Positions 22,368 to 25,565 of a DNA stretch of 25,565 nucleotides are shown piece by piece. The position numbers and the translations under genes were made by a program. A model generated the notes under the pieces. That model was given only the letters and a program-made list of their open reading frames with translations. It was not told the origin of the DNA and searched no databases. The DNA is taken from the NCBI GenBank assembly GCA_034928535.1, contig JAYFOV010000030.1:1-25565 (forward strand), read 5' to 3'. This DNA comes from CAXXOK01 sp001604115. Its GTDB lineage: Bacteria; Bacillota; Clostridia; Christensenellales; Aristaeellaceae. Within the stretch, counting starts at the first letter, position 1. Each line of letters starts with the position of its first letter.

Positions 22368-23369
22368 GTGAAGGCAGCACTGCAACGATTTAAGAACCTG
22401 CGCTTTGTTCGGGTAATCGGCTTTAACCGTGTGATCCTGATTGCGATCATCTTTCTCATGTATGGACTGTTTACCCTGCTGACGCCTATTCTACGCAACG
22501 GATCCACGTTTGTAAACTACAATCGTGTGATGAGCGCATTCAACTATGCCTACTTTATTGGGTTCATGGGGCTGGGCGTGACATTTGTCATTGCGACGGG
22601 CGGCATCGACTTTTCCATAGGGCCGGTCATGTTCTGCTCCGCACTGATTTCCGGATATTGCCTGACCAAGTTTAACGTGCCGCTGTGGCTGTGCATATTC
22701 ATCAGCATTGGCGTGGGCGCTGTGTTTGGCACGGTGGGCGGTTACTTTGTGGCCTATCGGCGGCTGCCGTCGTTCATTACGTCATTGGCACTGATGCAGG
22801 TGGCCAAGGGCGTGGGTTCCATCTTCACCAAAACGCAATCAGTTACATGGCCTTCGGATAGCCCTGCCACGTCCTGGTACCGTAATCTGGTCAAAACCAA
22901 TAACATTCCCATCGGGTTTTTGATCCTGATCGCGGTGGCAGTCGTGTGCGCCATCATCCTGTACCGCACAACGGCGGGACGTTACATGCTGTGCATCGGG
23001 AGCAACCGTGAGGCGGTGCGCCTGTCCGGTGTGGATACCCGTCGGTGGGAAATGCTGGCTTACATCCTCAGCGGTACGCTGGCAGGTTTGGCCGCCATCT
23101 TCTATGTGGGCGCCTACACGACTGTGCAGCCCGGGCTAGGGGATACGTTCAACAATGAGGCCATCGCCGCCTGCGTCATGGGCGGCACATCCATGGCGGG
23201 CGGTTCCGCATCCATCCTGGGCACGGTCATTGGTGCGGTCATTGTGGCACTGATGCAGGAAGGCATCCTGGCGATGGGCTTTACCATCTCCTATCAGTAC
23301 GTGCTCACCGGGCTGATTGTTCTGGTGGCGGTAACGGCGGATATCACAAGCCGCAAACGCAGGAACTGA
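22368..23369 (+). CDS. CUT2 sugar ABC transporter permease 1 (RbsC/YtfT type)
   Basis: This 333-residue membrane protein is of the RbsC family. Conserved segments are GLGVTFVIATGGIDFSIGPV, RRLPSFITSLALMQVAKGVG, a long loop with SVTWPSDSPATSWYR, GRYMLCIGSNREAVRLSGVD (the ATPase-contact loop), and GGTSMAGGSASILGTVIGA near the end. I start it at GTG 22368, which has GAGGGGG 9 bases upstream; the frame also has a TTG at 22350 that overlaps the ATPase stop but lacks a site. It is a paralogue of the next gene, and the two probably form a heterodimeric channel. Confidence 0.94.
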   Translation: MKAALQRFKNLRFVRVIGFNRVILIAIIFLMYGLFTLLTPILRNGSTFVNYNRVMSAFNYAYFIGFMGLGVTFVIATGGIDFSIGPVMFCSALISGYCLTKFNVPLWLCIFISIGVGAVFGTVGGYFVAYRRLPSFITSLALMQVAKGVGSIFTKTQSVTWPSDSPATSWYRNLVKTNNIPIGFLILIAVAVVCAIILYRTTAGRYMLCIGSNREAVRLSGVDTRRWEMLAYILSGTLAGLAAIFYVGAYTTVQPGLGDTFNNEAIAACVMGGTSMAGGSASILGTVIGAVIVALMQEGILAMGFTISYQYVLTGLIVLVAVTADITSRKRRN

Positions 23370-23402
23370 AGGCCGCATAAAAGCAGAACGGGAGGCACGG
23401 AT

Positions 23403-24380
23403 ATGACCGCGCAGCGAAAAAAGATGTTTCGGCAGAAGGTGGGCTTGCAGCAACTGGTGATCGTCGGGGTGCTGATCATCCTGTTTACATTCTTCTGCCT
23501 GATGAGCGCCTCATTTCGGAAGTACACCACGCTGATCACCATGGCAAGCTACATGTACTACATCATGCTCATGGCCATCGGCGTTACGTTTCCGCTCATA
23601 ACGGGCGGCGTGGATCTGTCCATAGGCACGGGCCTGGTGTGTTATTCCATCGTCGGCAGCTATGTGATGCGCCAGATGGGTCTGCCCATTGGCGTGGCGA
23701 TGGCAGTGACGGTTGGCATGGGCATCCTGTTTGGCTTCATCAACGGGGTGGTGGTGGCTAAGCTGGATTTGCCGCCGTTTATCACCACCCTTTGCACGAT
23801 GATGATCGTGCGAGGGCTGGGTTCCATCCTGACCAACGGTATGACCGGCGTGTGGCCGATGGCCGGGCAGGAAGGCAGTTGGGTGCGTGACCTGCTCAAG
23901 TACAAGATCGGCGATGTGACCTATCCGGTCGGCATGGTGATCATCCTGCTGCTGGTGCTGATCATGTCCATCATCCTCAACCATACGCGAGTTGGGCGCT
24001 ACATCATCGCCATTGGCAGCAACAAGGAGGCGCTCAAGCTTTCGGGTGTGAATGTGGCGCGATGGCACATCATGGCCTACGTCATTTCAGGGTTTTTTGC
24101 AGGGTTGGCCGCTATTGCCTATGCCTGTACCTTTACCAGCATCACGCCGGGCACGGGCGCGGGGCTGGAGCTGGATGCCATTGGAGGAGCCATCATCGGG
24201 GGCACAGCGATGACGGGCGGCAGCGGATCCATCGTTGGCACATTTTTGGGCGTATGCTTGATCTCGCTGCTGAAAACGGGGCTGCCCAACATCGGTTTGC
24301 AGGCCAACTGGCAACAAATCATCACAGGCGGCATTTTGATCGTGGCCGTCACGATCGACATGGCACGCCGGAAAAAATAG
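23403..24380 (+). CDS. CUT2 sugar ABC transporter permease 2 (RbsC/YjfF type)
   Basis: This 325-residue membrane protein is of the same family as the gene before it. Matching segments are AIGVTFPLITGGVDLSIGTG, KLDLPPFITTLCTMMIVRGL, GRYIIAIGSNKEALKLSGVN and GGTAMTGGSGSIVGTFLGV. The two permeases share these landmarks but differ widely elsewhere, so this is an old duplication. Start ATG 23403 has GGGAGG 7-8 bases upstream. The ATPase-permease-permease-binding protein set recalls the E. coli galactofuranose importer (YtfR, YtfT, YjfF, YtfQ), although the binding protein here looks more like ribose-type proteins. Confidence 0.94.
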   Translation: MTAQRKKMFRQKVGLQQLVIVGVLIILFTFFCLMSASFRKYTTLITMASYMYYIMLMAIGVTFPLITGGVDLSIGTGLVCYSIVGSYVMRQMGLPIGVAMAVTVGMGILFGFINGVVVAKLDLPPFITTLCTMMIVRGLGSILTNGMTGVWPMAGQEGSWVRDLLKYKIGDVTYPVGMVIILLLVLIMSIILNHTRVGRYIIAIGSNKEALKLSGVNVARWHIMAYVISGFFAGLAAIAYACTFTSITPGTGAGLELDAIGGAIIGGTAMTGGSGSIVGTFLGVCLISLLKTGLPNIGLQANWQQIITGGILIVAVTIDMARRKK

Positions 24381-24393
24381 GGAAACAGTGTGT

Positions 24394-24416
24394 TATGTAC
24401 GCCGGAAGGTGTCATA
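24394..24416 (+). promoter_or_regulatory. Stem-loop with GNRA-type loop upstream of the CUT2 binding-protein gene
   Basis: TATG/CATA, AC/GT, a G-T wobble and CC/GG pair around a GGAA loop, with one bulged T. It lies 22 bases before the binding-protein ATG. It may mark an mRNA processing or stabilising site that raises binding-protein expression over the upstream genes. There is no T-run. Confidence 0.4.
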
Positions 24417-24438
24417 GATAAAAAAAGGGGGTCATCAC

Positions 24439-25530
24439 ATGAAAAAGGCGCTATCTCTGTTCCTGGTGCTGGCTATGGTCGTTAGCCTGTGCTCCTTCGC
24501 TTTTGCTGACGAAGCAAAAACCTACTCGTTTGAGATCGTGTCCAAGGGTTTCCAGTCCACGTATTGGCAGGCTGTCCTGAAGGGCTGCCAGAGCGAAACC
24601 GAGAAGATCAACACCGAAGCCGGGTATGAGAAGATCAAGTTCAACATGGTCGGCCCTGACTCCGAGAGCGACATCGCTGTGCAAGTGAATATGTTTGAGT
24701 CCGCACTGAACGCCAAGCCCGATGCCATCGGCCTGGCTGCGCTGGACGTGAACGCGCTCAATGAGAACATCGCCGCCGCGCAGGCTGCGGGCATCCCGAT
24801 CATCGGGTTTGACTCCGGCGTGCCCAATGCACCCGAGGGCGCCGTGCTGGCCAATGCTTCCACCGACAACTATGCCGCCGGCACTGTAGTCGCCGAGAAC
24901 CTCTATGCCAAGATCAAGGCGCGCATCGCCGCCGCTACCGCGCCTGTGCGCGTTGGCGAGATCAACCAGGATGCGACCTCCGAGTCCATCACCAACCGTG
25001 GCTTGGGCTTCATTGACAAGTTCATCGAGCTGGCCACCGCCGATGGGTTCAAAGTTGCTGTGATCGGCAATGACAAGTACGTAGGCGATTCCAAGGGCGA
25101 AAAGGCTGCTGAGGCCGATGCCAATGTGATCATCGAAGTGCGTGTGCCTGCGCAGACCACGACCGAGCTGTGCGCCACCGAAGCGGGTGTTGTGCTCAAC
25201 CAGCCCGACACCATCGCGATCTTCGGCTCCAACCAGGTTGCGGCCGAGGGCATCATCACCGCCAATGAGACGCTCAACCTCTGCGGCTCGGAAGATACGC
25301 AGATCATCGCCGTGGGCTTTGACTCCGGCACTGTGATCAAGGCCGCCGTGACCGCCGGCACAATGTATGGCGCTGTGACGCAGAGCCCCGTGGGCATCGG
25401 CATTAAGCTGATCGACCTGCTGCTGGCCTCCGCCAACAAAGAGCCCGTGCAGGATACCGATACTGGCTGCGCGTTCTACACCGCCGCCAACATCGCTTCC
25501 GACGAGATCGCGCCCAACCTGTACGATTGA
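24439..25530 (+). CDS. CUT2 sugar-binding protein (RbsB-like, periplasmic-binding type 1)
   Basis: This 363-residue secreted protein has a signal peptide (MKKALSLFLVLAMVVSLCSF, then AFADEAK) with a signal-peptidase I site after AFA. The Cys at residue 18 follows VSL, not a lipobox. The mature protein has the type-1 fold pattern of ribose-type proteins: EIVSKGFQSTYWQAVLKGCQ, GPDSESDIAVQVNMFESAL, KPDAIGLAALDVNALNENI, GIPIIGFDSGVP, and late QIIAVGFDSGTVIKAAV and MYGAVTQSPVGIGIKLIDLL. The ribosome-binding site is AAAGGGGG. It is the last gene of the CUT2 operon. The hinge and ligand residues suit a pentose or hexose, but the exact sugar is not readable. Only 35 bases follow before the window ends. 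Confidence 0.95.
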   Translation: MKKALSLFLVLAMVVSLCSFAFADEAKTYSFEIVSKGFQSTYWQAVLKGCQSETEKINTEAGYEKIKFNMVGPDSESDIAVQVNMFESALNAKPDAIGLAALDVNALNENIAAAQAAGIPIIGFDSGVPNAPEGAVLANASTDNYAAGTVVAENLYAKIKARIAAATAPVRVGEINQDATSESITNRGLGFIDKFIELATADGFKVAVIGNDKYVGDSKGEKAAEADANVIIEVRVPAQTTTELCATEAGVVLNQPDTIAIFGSNQVAAEGIITANETLNLCGSEDTQIIAVGFDSGTVIKAAVTAGTMYGAVTQSPVGIGIKLIDLLLASANKEPVQDTDTGCAFYTAANIASDEIAPNLYD

Positions 25531-25565
25531 TTTTCCAGGTGACATGCGGGCGCCGCGCCTCGAAA

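Noticed and set aside
20890..22380. 496-codon minus-strand frame across the CUT2 ATPase
   Set aside because: Antisense shadow; the plus strand carries complete Walker and signature motifs.

Overview
The window looks like a carbohydrate-uptake island from an anaerobic low-GC-lineage (Firmicutes/Clostridia) bacterium with fairly GC-rich coding sequence. Evidence: strong AGGAGG-type ribosome-binding sites, GTG and TTG starts, sigma-A-like promoters, YesM/YesN-type signalling, CUT1 sugar ABC systems without their own ATPase, and a YolD-like/Y-family polymerase pair. The signal peptides (MKK/MKR, hydrophobic core, A-x-A site, no lipobox) resemble those of gut Clostridia such as Christensenellales-like lineages. 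That placement is inference; no rRNA or tRNA gene is present to test it.

Layout. (1) Positions 1-5708, minus strand: one operon reading solute-binding protein, MalF-type permease, MalG-type permease, GH1-like glycosidase, GH2 glycosidase (cut by the left edge). It diverges from an ArsR-type regulator with a large extra C-terminal domain (5933-6862, plus). The 224-base divergent region holds two promoters and two notable palindromes. (2) Positions 7202-9194, minus strand: a DNA-repair cassette, a YolD-like protein behind a Y-family translesion polymerase, with a LexA-like box over its promoter. (3) Positions 9449-17274, plus strand: a promoter between two LacI-type operators drives GH36 alpha-galactosidase, GH31 alpha-glycosidase, a YesM-type sensor kinase and a YesN-type AraC response regulator. 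(4) Positions 17286-20520: a second CUT1 operon (binding protein, two permeases) with its own promoter, an internal attenuator-like hairpin and a good intrinsic terminator. (5) Positions 20669-25530: a CUT2 (ribose/galactose-type) operon with a double ATPase, two different RbsC-type permeases and a binding protein. Its promoter carries a third copy of the LacI-type operator.

How it fits together (inference). The glycosidases whose N-termini are visible lack signal peptides, so the cell probably imports oligosaccharides through the CUT1 systems and cuts them in the cytoplasm with GH1/GH2 (beta bonds) and GH36/GH31 (alpha bonds). The CUT2 system probably imports a monosaccharide. The two CUT1 systems need an MsmK/UgpC-type ATPase encoded elsewhere. 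At least three regulatory inputs meet here: the ArsR-type regulator, the YesM/YesN pair, and an unseen LacI-family repressor that appears to link the GH36/GH31 operon with the CUT2 operon.

I saw no CRISPR array, RNA gene, insertion sequence or phage gene. The most unusual items are the ArsR-fusion regulator with its palindromic 5'UTR site, the shared operators, an 11-base element beside both CUT1 promoters, and the absence of a lipobox in all three binding proteins.
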